From contig NC_045132.1 in assembly GCF_007655135.1 (NCBI RefSeq), positions 12,772,001 to 12,836,000 on the forward strand: 64,000 bases of DNA. Direction: 5' to 3'. Positions 11,540-21,856 of this stretch are shown one piece after another; position 1 is the first letter of the stretch, and each line of letters begins with the position of its first letter. This stretch comes from Punica granatum (taxonomy: Eukaryota; Streptophyta; Magnoliopsida; Myrtales; Lythraceae). The notes below the pieces were generated by a model, which was not told where the DNA came from, ran no database searches, and was given only the letters and a program-made list of their open reading frames with translations. A program made the position numbers and the translations under genes.

Positions 11540-11925
11540 ACCACCACAGCCACCTCCATAGGTGAGTTAGGAGTCAGGAGCCGTTGGCCTTGCTCAAATA
11601 TTCCATCGGGAGCCTCCATGGCGATGTCCGACCCGACTGGTGCCAGACGGGTCCGAATTTCCAGACGTGCTCTGTTTTCCATGATCTTTGCAGGGTTGTA
11701 CGGGTCGACCCGATAACTCGGGAACCAAACGACCACCACAGTCACCTCCGGGGGTCAGTTAGGAGTCAGGAGCCGCCGACCTTGTCTCAAAATTCCATCG
11801 GGAGCCTCCGTGACAACGTCCGACCCGACTTGTGCCAGTCGGGTCTGTCCACCCTTCCAGTCGGGTCTGTTGCTACCATTCGGGTCTGTTCAAGCCAAAA
11901 CAGCCCAAACCCGACCCACCAACGG
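11540..11925 (+). repeat. Two 192-bp direct repeats in LTR C
   Basis: Units start at 11540 and 11732. Each contains ACCACCACAG, GTTAGGAGTCAGGAGCCG and CATCGGGAGCCTCC in that order. A homologous duplication with a similar period (units at about 38440 and 38633) is present in the E LTRs, so the duplicated layout predates the split of these families. Confidence 0.7.
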
Positions 11926-12167
11926 TCCAACCTGACTCTTGAAGGTCCCATCCCGCATCTCAGGACTAGGTATGACCATTCCCGACTTAGAGGAGCTAGG
12001 ACTTTTACATTCTCGTTGCGTTTATGGAGTTATAGGGGGTTTTATGTATGTTTTATCTTCAAGTTTTAATCTTTATGCATTTTCCATGTTATATCATGCA
12101 TATTTATCCTTGATTTATATGCTAGCATGTCGGGAAACCCTTGGATCGTATTCGAGAAGAACATCTC

Positions 12168-12712
12168 TGATGTGCTTCAGATTGCAGCCCAACATGTATT
12201 CGAATTTTTGAGTCCAAAAGCGTATTCTAGAAGACTCAAGAACAAGAATTTGGTTTAATTAGATATTAAGTTTCCTATAGCTATGATATAGTTTCCCTTA
12301 ATTAGATATTATTTCCTATATTAGCTTGAGTCAGTAATCTTAAGTTTCCTATTTTAGATTGTTTCCTTATTATATTTTAGGAAAGTAATCTGAAGAATAT
12401 TAGATGCCAGTTTCCTATTCTATAGTCAAGAGGGGTGTCTTCCCTCTATATAAATATGCACCTATTGTAAGAGGCGAAGAGAGACGAATCTGATGAATTT
12501 TTGAATGAAATTGCTTAGAGCGTTTCTTATCTTTTCTTATCTAAACAAGTTCATTGTTTAGTGGCGAAAACCCCGATTCTTATCGTTCATCCTTGAGCGT
12601 GGCGTATCAAAACGACTTTTCTTACTCGTGACGAGTCATCTTATCGAGTGAGTTTAGTTGGTTTAACCCTCCACCCTTCTTTCTTACCCAGTTCTGGTTC
12701 GTGAGCCTATCA
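12168..12712 (+). repeat. 5' LTR of element D
   Basis: 545 bp, TG...CA termini. Contains a clear TATA box and a short transcript-leader-like region ending just before the PBS. Confidence 0.92.
12447..12454 (+). promoter_or_regulatory. TATA box of the element D 5' LTR
   Basis: TATATAAA in the context CCCTCTATATAAATATGC, a near-ideal plant TATA box about 280 bp into the LTR. Confidence 0.7.
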
Positions 12713-12726
12713 TTTGGTATCAGAGC
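12713..12726 (+). other. Primer-binding site of element D
   Basis: TTTGGTATCAGAGC starts immediately after the LTR. TGGTATCAGAGC is the usual plant LTR-retrotransposon PBS complementary to the 3' end of initiator tRNA-Met. Confidence 0.88.
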
Positions 12727-12797
12727 AAAGGTTCTATCATTGTTGGCCGAGTGAAACACGTGTTTTTGAGTGGATTTTTGATAAATATGCGAAGATT

Positions 12798-13841
12798 ATG
12801 ACTAAAAGCAACCCTAAACGAGTTCCAAGAGGGTTTACTTTTGACCAAGACTTGCCTCTCACTTTCCAGCAGACGCGAGAAGAGTTCATTGCACGGCTCG
12901 AGCGAGTGACCCAAGCCCTCGAGAGTTCCGGTAGAATAAGAAGACACCAATGGGTGCAGAAGGATTATCCCCCAAAGAGAATTCCGACTTTCAACGGAAG
13001 AATGAGCGCTGAGGAATACTTGGCGTGGATTTCGGATGTGGACCGATTCTTCGACTACTACAGCATCCCCGATGATGGAAGTCGAGTTATTAGAGTTGTT
13101 TATCGGTTAAGGGGCAAAGCGTCTACTTGGTGGGAGAAATTGGAAAATAATCGTCTTCAAGATGGAAGGAATTTGGTATGCACGTGGAGGCGCATGAAAC
13201 AACTCTTAAAGGTCAGATTCTTTCCTTTAGGATACGAAGAATGCCTCTATGAATCTGAAAACGGTTGCATGAAGTCTACCTATCCTCTTAAGCATGGCAA
13301 AACAAATGTTTTTCCTATGACGATTGTTGATGTCGAGAAGAAAGTACAACTTGAAGAAGCTTCTATGAAGGGTGACAAATTTAAAGAAGAAGAAGTGGAG
13401 TCCAAGAATGAAGCAGCTCAAGCGTCACAAGATAATAATATTCCGGTTGAGAAGGATTTAGTAATTAACAAGATTCTTCGGGATGAACTAATTTCAAATT
13501 CTAAAGAGAAAGTTCAAGCTGAACTATTTTTAGACCCGGGCCAAGTGGAACTTCGAGAAGTAATTGCTATCAAAGATTCGTCGATGGTGTTTAATCCAAT
13601 AGAGGCAAAATTTGCCAAAGCATATACGACTCCACCAGAAAAGCAGCACCAGTTCAAGCAACGAGTTGGTTGGCGAGGAAGCAAAAAGAAGTCGATCTAT
13701 GTAGAATTACTGGAGAGAGTTCGGATAGAAAAGTTGGTCATTAAATGGCAAGTTAAAAAAGCGGCGAAACGCACAAATCAAGACCAGCAGAACATCAACA
13801 AAGACTCGAGGTCGAGTCTTTTTCCAACCGAGAGGGAATGA
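12798..13841 (+). CDS. Gag protein of element D (347 aa)
   Basis: Encodes a retrotransposon Gag, which would assemble particles and package element RNA in the cytoplasm. I start at the ATG at 12798 (MTKSNPKRV); the frame is open upstream to a TTG inside the PBS, which is not a credible start. Residues about 52-155 carry a Ty3/Gypsy-type gag domain with PTFNG (63-67), YLAWISDVDRFFDYY, YRLRGKASTWW (WW at 111-112) and a WRRMKQLLKVRFFP stretch. The C-terminal half is charged, Lys/Glu-rich and lacks a CCHC zinc knuckle; no protease motif follows. The last codons lie in the purine tract, and the TGA stop is formed by the first three bases of the 3' LTR. The frame is intact, so it may be expressed. 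Confidence 0.85.
   Translation: MTKSNPKRVPRGFTFDQDLPLTFQQTREEFIARLERVTQALESSGRIRRHQWVQKDYPPKRIPTFNGRMSAEEYLAWISDVDRFFDYYSIPDDGSRVIRVVYRLRGKASTWWEKLENNRLQDGRNLVCTWRRMKQLLKVRFFPLGYEECLYESENGCMKSTYPLKHGKTNVFPMTIVDVEKKVQLEEASMKGDKFKEEEVESKNEAAQASQDNNIPVEKDLVINKILRDELISNSKEKVQAELFLDPGQVELREVIAIKDSSMVFNPIEAKFAKAYTTPPEKQHQFKQRVGWRGSKKKSIYVELLERVRIEKLVIKWQVKKAAKRTNQDQQNINKDSRSSLFPTERE
13829..13838 (+). other. Polypurine tract of element D
   Basis: Purine run GAGAGGGAA directly before the 3' LTR start TGATG at 13839. It primes plus-strand DNA synthesis and at the same time encodes the last Glu-Arg-Glu of Gag. Confidence 0.8.
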
Positions 13842-14383
13842 TGTGCTTCAGATTGCAGCCCAACATGTATTCGAATTTTTGAGTCCAAAAGCGTATTCTA
13901 GAAGACTCAAGAACAAGAATTTGGTGTAATTAGATATTAAGTTTCCTATAGCTATGATATAGTTTCCCTTAATTAGATATTATTTCCTATATTAGCTTGA
14001 GTCAATAATCTTAAGTTTCCTATTTTAGATTGTTTCCTTATTATATTTTAGAAAAGTAATTTGAAGAATATTAGATGCCAGTTTCCTATTCTATAGTCAA
14101 GAGGGGTGTCTTCCCTCTATATAAATATGCACCTATTGTAAGAGGCGAAGAGAGACGAATCTGATGAATTTTTGAATGAAATTGCTTAGAGCGTTTCTTA
14201 TCCTTTCTTATCTAAACAAGTTCATTGTTTAGTGGCGAAAACCCCAATTATTATCGTTCATCCTTGAGCGTGGCGAATCAAAGCGACTTTTCTTACTCGT
14301 GGCGAGTCATCTTATCGAGTGAGTTTAGTTGGTTCTACCCTCCACCCTTCTTTCTTACCCAGTTCTGGTTCGTGAGCCTATCA
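13839..14383 (+). repeat. 3' LTR of element D
   Basis: 545 bp, same length as the 5' LTR with scattered substitutions and no visible indel. TATA box at 14118-14125. Confidence 0.92.
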
Positions 14384-14400
14384 ATCTCGACCCAGGAAAG

Positions 14401-14758
14401 GCAAAGAGCTCACGGGTTTCCCTCCAAGGGAGGTGACCGAATGCTCTCTTGCTCCTTTCGGGCAAGGAATGATCTTCTTGACCCGATCCAAGTTCGATTC
14501 CCGAGTTTCATCGTATTTTCTCACGTGCATGAAGTCGGTATTGTTTTATCGATTCCTTAAATAACTTGTTTGTGCATGTTTGCATGTTCGAATGCGTTAT
14601 TCAAATCATGGCAATACCGACTTTCGTTTAATCGTGTCCTTTATCATGTTTGTCGTTTAAGCATGCGAGAAATGATTCGAAACGAGATGGGGAAACCTCG
14701 TGGAACCTCATTCGGGCCATGAGACGTCTCGGTTATCTCCAAGGAGAAGTAACCGAGA
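14401..14758 (+). other. Hairpin modules in LTR C
   Basis: Module 1 (14401-14452) pairs GCAAAGAGC with GCTCTCTTGC and encloses CCCTCCAAGGGAGG. Module 2 (about 14721-14763) pairs TCTCGGTT (14727-14734) with AACCGAGA (14751-14758) and encloses TCTCCAAGGAGA. The copies in the 3' LTR lie at 25859-25910 and 26186-26219; there the second stem is one base pair longer (CTCTCGGTT/AACCGAGAG). Confidence 0.6.
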
Positions 14759-16009
14759 GCCTCTTAGACTCGTACGGGTTGTATGAGGCTTCCTCTTCCC
14801 GTTTTGAGTCCGTTCTCGGCTTTCGTGTAATTTGCAATTTACATTATCGTCGCAATATCGCATGAAAATGTCTTTTCAAAACAAATCATGCATGGATTCG
14901 GGTATCGATGACTCATTCGGGTCCATTCGGTTACGAGGGTAGTTTCGGTCATTGGACCAAATTATCTTCGATCCTTATGGAATCGTTTTCGTCTTCGAGT
15001 CGCGAATATTTTTCACAATTAATGCATTCGGCACAACCCTTAAGCATTAATTTCACTAACGGGTTAATCGGGACGCTCACATGATTAAACCCACTTCACA
15101 ATGATAAAGTTTACACGAATTGGCCATTAACTGGTAACTCGCGTCGATGAGTTGTCAAATGAAGTTGGTGCCCTTTTCAAACTTATCAATTTCAAAACCC
15201 GAAACGCGCGGTCCGATGTAGCATGGACGTCTGAAAAGAGCTTCTGTGTCTCAACTTGAATGTTTACCTGATTCCAGGTAGCTCAGGTCAGGATACAGAA
15301 GATCTTTCTAGATCACTTCCGGGCAGATCGACCGGTTCTTTGGCTTTTTCGGGGTTCTTGCACAACCCTGGACGATCCAGGGAATTGGTCGACACCGGCT
15401 ACAGGCCGAGGTGGCCCGCACTGCGATGTTTCCCCTTTTCTGAAAACAATTTTCAAATAAAGGGCAAAATCGTCTTTTCATAATTCAGAGACACCCTTAG
15501 AATTAGCATGACAGAAACACTATAGTACGGGATAAGAACGGGCTACCTGTTCAGGTGCAGGTTCATCTGCATAGCCTTTTTCTTATCTAACTGACGAGTT
15601 TCTGTCATCCTAACATAGACTCGGGTAACTAGAACGGTTATCTATGTCAGAAAACATGCAAAATGCTGATTAACCTCTCACTCGACCTAACCAAACACTA
15701 GATAAGGGTTAGGAGGAATTTTAGATTCCAAATCTAGAGTCACTGTAAAAACAATTCACACCCTCGAAACTTGACTACGGACACCCGACATGTCAGGTTC
15801 TCAAACCAAAGCCGAATGCTAAAACATTGACACGCATTTGTTTGTCTAGGGTAGGATTTGCATGTCAAAATACGCCGGATCAATAAACTTGTTAATCCAC
15901 GTACATTCGGTGAATACAAACAAATTGTCTGTCATTTATCTGCTGCTTGTTATCTTTCCGCACCTGTTTGCCATGAGGGTCGAGCCTGATCCCTAGGCCG
16001 AACAATACT

Positions 16010-16080
16010 AGGGTTCAACGCCCTAATCATCGATCACAGGGTCCAACGCCCTAATCAACACTCACAGGGTCGAACGCCCT
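16010..16080 (+). repeat. Triplet of short hairpins in LTR C, 28-bp spacing
   Basis: AGGGTTCAACGCCCT (16010-16024), AGGGTCCAACGCCCT (16038-16052) and AGGGTCGAACGCCCT (16066-16080). Stems AGGG/CCCT are identical, with changes confined to the loop. Equivalent positions in LTRs B, E and F use GGGG/CCCC and GAGG/CCTC stems. Confidence 0.65.
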
Positions 16081-16846
16081 ATTCAGTGAGAGCGTGCATT
16101 GAATTTCAGTTCTTCGGACTTTTCCCGAAACTCACGGCGAGTTAGAGCGGAATAATAACCGAACACGAGTCGACTGGAATTCAGCCATTTGTAATTTGTA
16201 TTTATTGTTTTCGAGAGCATTGTAAGGATTTTTATTTTGAACATTTGTTCTGTAAGAATTTCAGTCGGTGAGCGAACGGTCCGAGAGTCGAATTAATCGA
16301 ATCGGTCTAATGCTTGCCCAGACACAAGTAAATCCAAGATCTCGCGGTTTTGGTTCACGCAGGGATTCAACCTCCATGGTTCGATGAACTGTAACGCAAG
16401 ATTGTAAACCAACTCACCGACATACGGATTTACTTCTCTCTCGGCTTCTCAACCGACATCGTTTAGTTCACCGAATCTCCGATGTCAAAACGTGACAGCC
16501 GAGTGCAGCTTAATTCATGCGGTAAATAATAAAACATGCAAGCCTAGCAAACCAGAGTACCGAAAGGGCGTTAGGGATATAGGCCCGCACGTAACATGAA
16601 CCCTCGAACACGGATTTTTCGGCTCCGCATAGACCAATACCTTAACAACAACTAGGTGTTCCATACCCCTAAACCCGGGTAACTTGTCCGCCCTCGACCT
16701 TCGGGTTGTAAAATGATAAGTGGCGACTCCTTCTCTCACGCGTGTCCGTCACGCGTCCCCACGGGAAGGTGGACACTCCTAAGCCGCGCGATCCAAAAGC
16801 GCGCAATGCAGGCCCCGATGAGAGTCCACATTCGGGTCCGTACAGC

Positions 16847-16866
16847 TTGGCGACTCCACTGGGGAC
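16847..16866 (+). other. Primer-binding site of element C
   Basis: TTGGCGACTCCACTGGGGAC lies 2 bp after the LTR end. The same sequence follows the E LTR at 41566. It begins with TGG after one T, as expected for complementarity to a tRNA CCA end. Related PBS sequences are familiar from Tat/Ogre elements; I have not verified the tRNA. Confidence 0.8.
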
Positions 16867-16997
16867 ATACTTAGTGGGTTCAGGCTCGATTCGTTTGCTT
16901 GCTTGCATGTTCATTTGTCGCTTTCCGTAATTTTTCGCTTATCTACTTTATGCACATTTACTTTTCTGCACTTGCATTGCATCATCCTAGTGGATCT

Positions 16998-17161
16998 AAG
17001 TACCTCGCCTGAAATCCCACGGGCGCCAATTTAGGAAGCTAGGTTAGTCAGAGGTTCCGAGTAAGGGAACGGATCGAGTCGGCTCTGCCACCGAACCGGC
17101 CCCCAAAGATCCTCGCTCAATTTCAAGGAATTGACGCCCTTGAATCGGGAGCCCCCATCCC
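16998..17161 (+). other. Conserved leader block shared by elements C and E
   Basis: Highly similar to 41709-41874 in E. Shared pieces include AATCCCACGGGCGCCAA, GTTAGTCAGAGGTTCCGAG, CGAACCGGCCCCCAAAGAT and CGGGAGCCCCCATCC. It lies 130-300 nt after the PBS, where packaging signals commonly sit in LTR elements. No conserved reading frame was evident. A packaging role is inference. Confidence 0.6.
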
Positions 17162-17557
17162 TAGTTAGTGGTTTTCCCAGTAGAACACTGAAACCATGCA
17201 TAAACAGGAACCGTCAGCTGTACCAAAAATAACCTTCACGCCGCCAACCGACCCAAGAGTTGAGTCTTTGAGTCGGCTCGTAGTTTTCTTTTAGGCGAGC
17301 CTTTTGTTGTTTTCACTGAATGAGTGTTGTACAATGTAAAGAACTCATGTTATAGTTTATTTTTCTGCACCTGCATGTATGTTTTCAAAACCACCTAAGA
17401 CATTGCATCGATTTAATGTTTAAGCTCCCCTTTTCAAACTATCTTTGTAAATTAAGGAACTTGAACCAAATTAATGCAATGGCATTAGCTTTTGAAAACT
17501 TATACACTGCATGCATTCTATCTATTTCTATGTTTGCATAGCAGCTGCCATGTCTCA

Positions 17558-17960
17558 CACGACAGGCGAGTCGTGCCAACATTCGTGGGTAGACCACTTG
17601 CGGTCTTCACCTCTCCATGGCGAGACGTGCTATGACCAGAGGCCGTCCAGCCCGGCCACCCACCGCGCACGACAGGCGAGTCGTGCCAACCTTCGCGAGT
17701 AGACCACCCGCGGTCTTCACTTCTCCATAGCGAGATGTGCTGTGACCCGAAGCCGAGTCCATCCCGGCCACCCACCCCGCACGACAGGCGAGTCGTGCCA
17801 ACCTTCGCGGGTAGACCACCCGCGGACTTCACTTCTCCATAGCGAGATGTGCTGTGACCAGAAGCCGAGTCCATCCCGGCCACCCACCCGCACGATAGGC
17901 GAGTCGTGCCCACTTTCGCGGGCAGGCCACTAGCGGCCTTCACCCTTCCTCCACGGCAAG
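17558..17960 (+). repeat. 110-bp tandem array, about four units
   Basis: Units begin at 17558, 17668, 17780 and 17891. Each starts with a hairpin CACGAC-AGGCGA-GTCGTG, followed in most units by GGGTAGACCACCC and then a CTCCATAGCGAGATGTGC-type segment. The fourth unit has CACGAT, still pairing through G-U. Element E has only a single degenerate counterpart near 42690-42750, so the expansion is specific to C. Confidence 0.8.
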
Positions 17961-18487
17961 ACGAGCTATGGCCCGAGGGCCGATCAACCTTCCTAGGCGA
18001 AGTTAACCAACACTAACTTCTTCCTAACAGAGAGTGTGACCGCGTGATCGGACGCACGTCCCTCCGAGTGACCCCGCGCATTTACCAGCGATCGAGCGCG
18101 CCTCACACATGTCCAAACATGTTTGCACCAACTCATGCACGCGTGCTCAACGTATCGATGCACGTCTCTCGGCGAGTTCACACAACACCTATCAGGCCAG
18201 TTCGCTTCCCTACACCCTTGTATTGGAATTGCGAACAATTCATGCTCCTTCATTGTTTCCTTCTTCCATTGCAGGAAATCCCCAATAAGATGACAGCCTG
18301 AATACTGAACCATCACAATTGAGGCAACAAACGTCTCTCATCCAGCTCATTGGGATTTCAACACTGAGTTCCCACCCTCCCTCCGCAAAGAATGCGAGAA
18401 AATCAGAGTCACTGCTTTGCAGCGTCTTGCACTGTTGCTTAGCATTGACCATTGCTTTTGTATCTCTTGCACTTTCTTATCGAGCAT

Positions 18488-18843
18488 GCATTTACTGCAT
18501 CGGGCTCCCACCCCACATCGGGCTTTGGCCCCACTTTTGGGCTTTGCCCCGCATCGGGCTTCGGCCCAGCATTTACTGCATCGGGCTTCGGCCCAACTTT
18601 TGGGCTTTTGCCCCGACTACATCGAGCTTCGGCCCAACATTTACTGCATCGGGCTTCGGCCCCACTTTCGGGCTTCGACCTCGCATGTACTGCTTTCGGG
18701 CTTCGGCCCCGCATCTACTGCTTTCGGGCTTCGGCCCCTTATCTACAGCTTTCGGGCTTCAGCCCTGCATTTACTGCTTTTGGGCTCCAGCCCCGCATTT
18801 ACTGCTTTTTGATTTTGACACTTCGCATTTACTGCTTTCAGGC
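18488..18843 (+). repeat. Hairpin minisatellite in element C (GGGC-TTCG-GCCC units)
   Basis: About a dozen units of 18-30 bp in which GGGCTTCGGCCC or a variant alternates with the spacer CGCATTTACTGCATC. The core is a 4-bp GC stem closing a TTCG loop, a very stable RNA tetraloop type. A homologous array lies at 43244-43738 in E. Both are followed by the same GAAATCCAAAATCGACTTGG block. Confidence 0.8.
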
Positions 18844-20354
18844 TCATCTGAAATCCAAAATCGACTTGGATTCAAATTCATCCAAGCGATACTCCGAGGA
18901 GCAAGTCTAATCCTTCAACTGCAAAGACCGGAAGTGACAGCTCCACAAACAGAGCATGATCCAACTCTTAATCGCAGGGGATACCAGCACGGTCATGCCT
19001 ATAATCACAGAATGGATCTCATTCACCTCTGTTGTGGTCGCCGATTGAATACTGGAACAACACACGCAGTCTTCTTTAAACTCTCTTTTGCTTTAATTTA
19101 AATGCATTCCCACAAATGGGCTCCCGACATGAACAAATCCTTCAATGGAGCATTAGGACAGTCTTTGCGACGCCCTATTAGAACTGTTGTATCTGTTCGA
19201 CTCGCCTGTCCTCATGGGACCCGGCTCCTGGAGCCTTCCCTAGGACGGCTGCGCAAGCCTACTCGCAATTAGGGAAAATATGCTTATGTGACCTCAGTCA
19301 CGGTCTAACCACTCCAGAGTGGTGATGACCAGATTCCCGGAAACAAATGTCGTCTGCAAGCGGCACCCCATGGGTCGCGGGCGGGACAAAAATGGATTTT
19401 CCCATGGGACCACCTCATATTTCTTACCACATATTCCCCGCATAATCGCCTAATGCATTGTCTTCTTTGTCATCCTTCACAGGGGCACATTGACCACAGG
19501 CAAAGAGCGATGCACGAGTTCACGTTTTCCCGAAAACTTGTCTCGGACCCTTTCCTTATACTTTAACGAGGGAGGTGTCTAACGATGAGGTACCCCCTAT
19601 GAAGTGGAAGACGAGAACAATCGAACGAATCACTCAGCATTGATGCAATCGTCTTCCTCGAACATCCAGTGGCTTCAGCAGCGTGCACCCTCCAAGAGGC
19701 ACGTACTGCAAAGAACAGCAAGAGATGATCGGAGATATCGCACAAGGCGCCTGCCACAGGCCACTTCCACAAAATGAAGACCAGGGCATCCCCGATCAAC
19801 ATTCACATCGGGGCAACCTCGGTTCCCTATTCACGAGGCAATTCTACATTTTCTTTCTAGTCAACATTGGAAATTTACATGCAATGCTAGCAAAGGCGAA
19901 TGACACGAAGTTCGGCTTCTAAGTGCACGAGAGTCAACCTTCCAAGAAAGTCGGTCCTCACAAAATAGGGCTAGCAACATGCAACAAGTCTCCACGAGGC
20001 GAAGCACACCAAAGCGGCCTCGGCGATGCAAAGTCGAGGAGTTTCAAACAAAGACACGGGGCACAAAACAAACCCCAGCTGTAAGAAAAAAAACAGAGCG
20101 GAAAGAAGCGGGAAAAACCCGCCAATGAAGAGAGAGAGAAAAGAAGCGGGAAAAACCCGCCAACCAACAAAAGAAAGGCAATGTCGAGGTTCATCAAAAG
20201 AACCGGCGCCGCCAATCCAGAGAAATCAACAAACCCCGACAAAAGGGGAGCAGCAGACACAACTCCTCGACGGAAATAGAAAATAATGCATTGGAGGTCG
20301 AATCCTTCAAAACCTTCGCCCTTGCAAACTCGAGAGATAAAAGAATCGAGTCCG

Positions 20355-20507
20355 CTAGGTCGAAAACCCCTTTTGGGGCGGCCTAGGCAAAAGCTAGGGT
20401 AAAAGAGTGGCACGACCGGAAACCCTTTGGGGCGGTCGTGGCAAAAGGAAAGCTCTTCCCCTTTAGGTTGACAAGTGCGGCCCCGAGGTGGGTGACCATA
20501 GCAAAAG
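20355..20507 (+). other. Hairpin-GCAAAAG string in element C
   Basis: Three dyads, each followed at once by GCAAAAG. First: CTAGGTCG (20355-20362) with CGGCCTAG (20379-20386), GCAAAAG at 20387. Second: CACGACCG (20411-20418) with CGGTCGTG (20433-20440), GCAAAAG at 20441. Third: a weaker dyad ending at 20500, GCAAAAG at 20501. The same arrangement occurs in E (50218-50369) and, on the minus strand, downstream of the Tat integrase (28512-28792). Confidence 0.7.
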
Positions 20508-21856
20508 GAGAGTAAAACGAGAGATAGATAAAATTGCCCCTAGTCTTTCGCACATCGTGCGGACAAGGGATCCCCAAGGGAAGTGGCCAGTTTATCTATT
20601 CCAACATGATCCCCAATCGGCTCTTCAATACCATCCAACCGTCCAAGAAGGAACCTTCCTGAAGCACAGTAGGTAACTGAATACGCCGTCCAAGCAGTTC
20701 AATACAACCTACACAACAGAAGGATGAAGGAAAATGGGGGTACATCTCACTGCAGGCGTGAACCCGTGTATCCTTTTAGCCTGGGGCAACGTGCTTCCCA
20801 AGCTTTCTCTTTTCTCTTTGTCTTTGCATAACTCCAAACGGGTCACAGCCACCCTTTAACAGGCTACCATAGAGCCAAAATCCCAGACATTCATCTCCGG
20901 GGTTTAGTCATAACACTTTGGAAATGGTCAGACCGAGTCTGACCAAATCAGAACAGAAATCCCCAAGCGGGTTGCAAATGCAGCCGTCCTACGGTACCCT
21001 ATTGAGAAGGGTTCAAAGCCGACGGGCGTGTTGAACAACCGATAGAGCTGCTAGGGCATTGTCGGGGATGTCTCGATATGCCCAATACATAGCTAACGAG
21101 AGCCCCTGGAGACCTTGTCTCTAGGCCTCCGTGAACGAGACCCATTTTGCATTGTTAAAGCAAAATTCTTCACGAGTCACTTAGGTGACCCAAAACTGAA
21201 GATCTGCGTGTTGCAATAACATTTTCATGCTTACCTATGTCCATCACTTGTTAGTATTTCTCTTATTATCTACTAGTAATGCCAGGATCACAGGTACCAC
21301 AAGCAAGCATGAACTACGACAGACTCTGATTCTCAGTCCCACGGGATTCGTAGGCGCTCTATCTTAGAGCTCGAGTCTCGCAATACAAGACGCCGACTTT
21401 CGGTCAAAGCATGACCGCCCAAGCAGCGGAGCTGGCCTCCGGCAAAGCACAATCATTCCTCAGCAGCAAAGCCGGTTTCCGGCAACCCAACAGGTAACTG
21501 CCTAGCGGCGAGCCCGGCTTTCGGTAGATCAAACACATCACTGCCACAAAGGTAAGGCTTCAGTGAAACGACTTCGTCCCAACATCAACGCCTGCCTCCG
21601 ACAAATCAGCGCTCCTTGGAAGATGTCTTCCCAAGATCGATTCATCTCTACTTCATGTGACGGGTGACAATCTCAACCCACGAGGAGAAACTTTCAGGAT
21701 AGCACTCCAGGCATTCGGTGACATCACTATCAGTTGGCAAGCAACGAAGCTTTCTGCCACAGCATCGATTGCAACATAGACAAGCTCAGTGATGGAGGAA
21801 GCACAATGATTCCTTCCACACCTCACGCAACTCCCCAGCGTTTGCATTTACTTTTT

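Larger units (their letters stand above)
12168..14383 (+). mobile_element. Element D: complete gag-only LTR retrotransposon (TR-GAG type)
   Basis: A 2,216-bp element bounded by the 5-bp target duplication ATCTC (12163-12167 and 14384-14388), inserted in LTR C. It has two 545-bp LTRs (TGATGTGC...GAGCCTATCA), a tRNA-Met-type PBS, one gag open frame and a purine tract directly before the 3' LTR. There is no protease, RT, RNase H or integrase. This is the layout described for TR-GAG non-autonomous elements. The empty site is visible in the 3' LTR of C near 25845, confirming insertion. LTRs differ by about a dozen substitutions (my count), so the insertion is fairly recent. Confidence 0.92.
9383..16844 (+). 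mobile_element. 5' LTR of element C (interrupted by element D)
   Basis: Begins TGTCAGCATCCCATTTTGG and ends ...TTCGGGTCCGTACA at 16844, directly before the primer-binding site. Removing D and one target-site copy leaves about 5.24 kb, similar to the 5.3 kb LTRs of element E. The first 2 kb is distinct from the E-type LTRs. From about 11.9 kb onward the order of blocks is the same: the GCTAGCATGTCGGGAAA block, hairpin modules, GGGTCCAACGCCC hairpins, and a terminal region with GTGGCGACTCCTTCTC. Its partner is the rearranged LTR at 23101-28004. No coding capacity. Confidence 0.85.

Noticed and set aside
12490..12510. Hammerhead-like core (CTGATGA ... GAAA) in the element D LTR
   Set aside because: Stem II would be only 3 bp, and I find no partners for stems I and III or a cleavage site. 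Chance match.
12714..12797. Upstream extension of the element D gag to a TTG start
   Set aside because: The TTG lies in the primer-binding site, and the extra 28 residues do not look like gag. The ATG at 12798 is used instead.
17558..17960. CRISPR-like regular repeat array
   Set aside because: Units are tandem without unique spacers, and the context is a plant retrotransposon.
18319..19101. 260-codon open frame in element C
   Set aside because: Its body is the GGGCTTCGGCCC minisatellite (repeating SGFGPTF-like residues), and overlapping frames are equally open.
20355..20507. Integron attC-type recombination sites suggested by hairpins with a constant tag
   Set aside because: No core GTT sites, no integrase of that kind and no cassettes; eukaryotic retroelement context.
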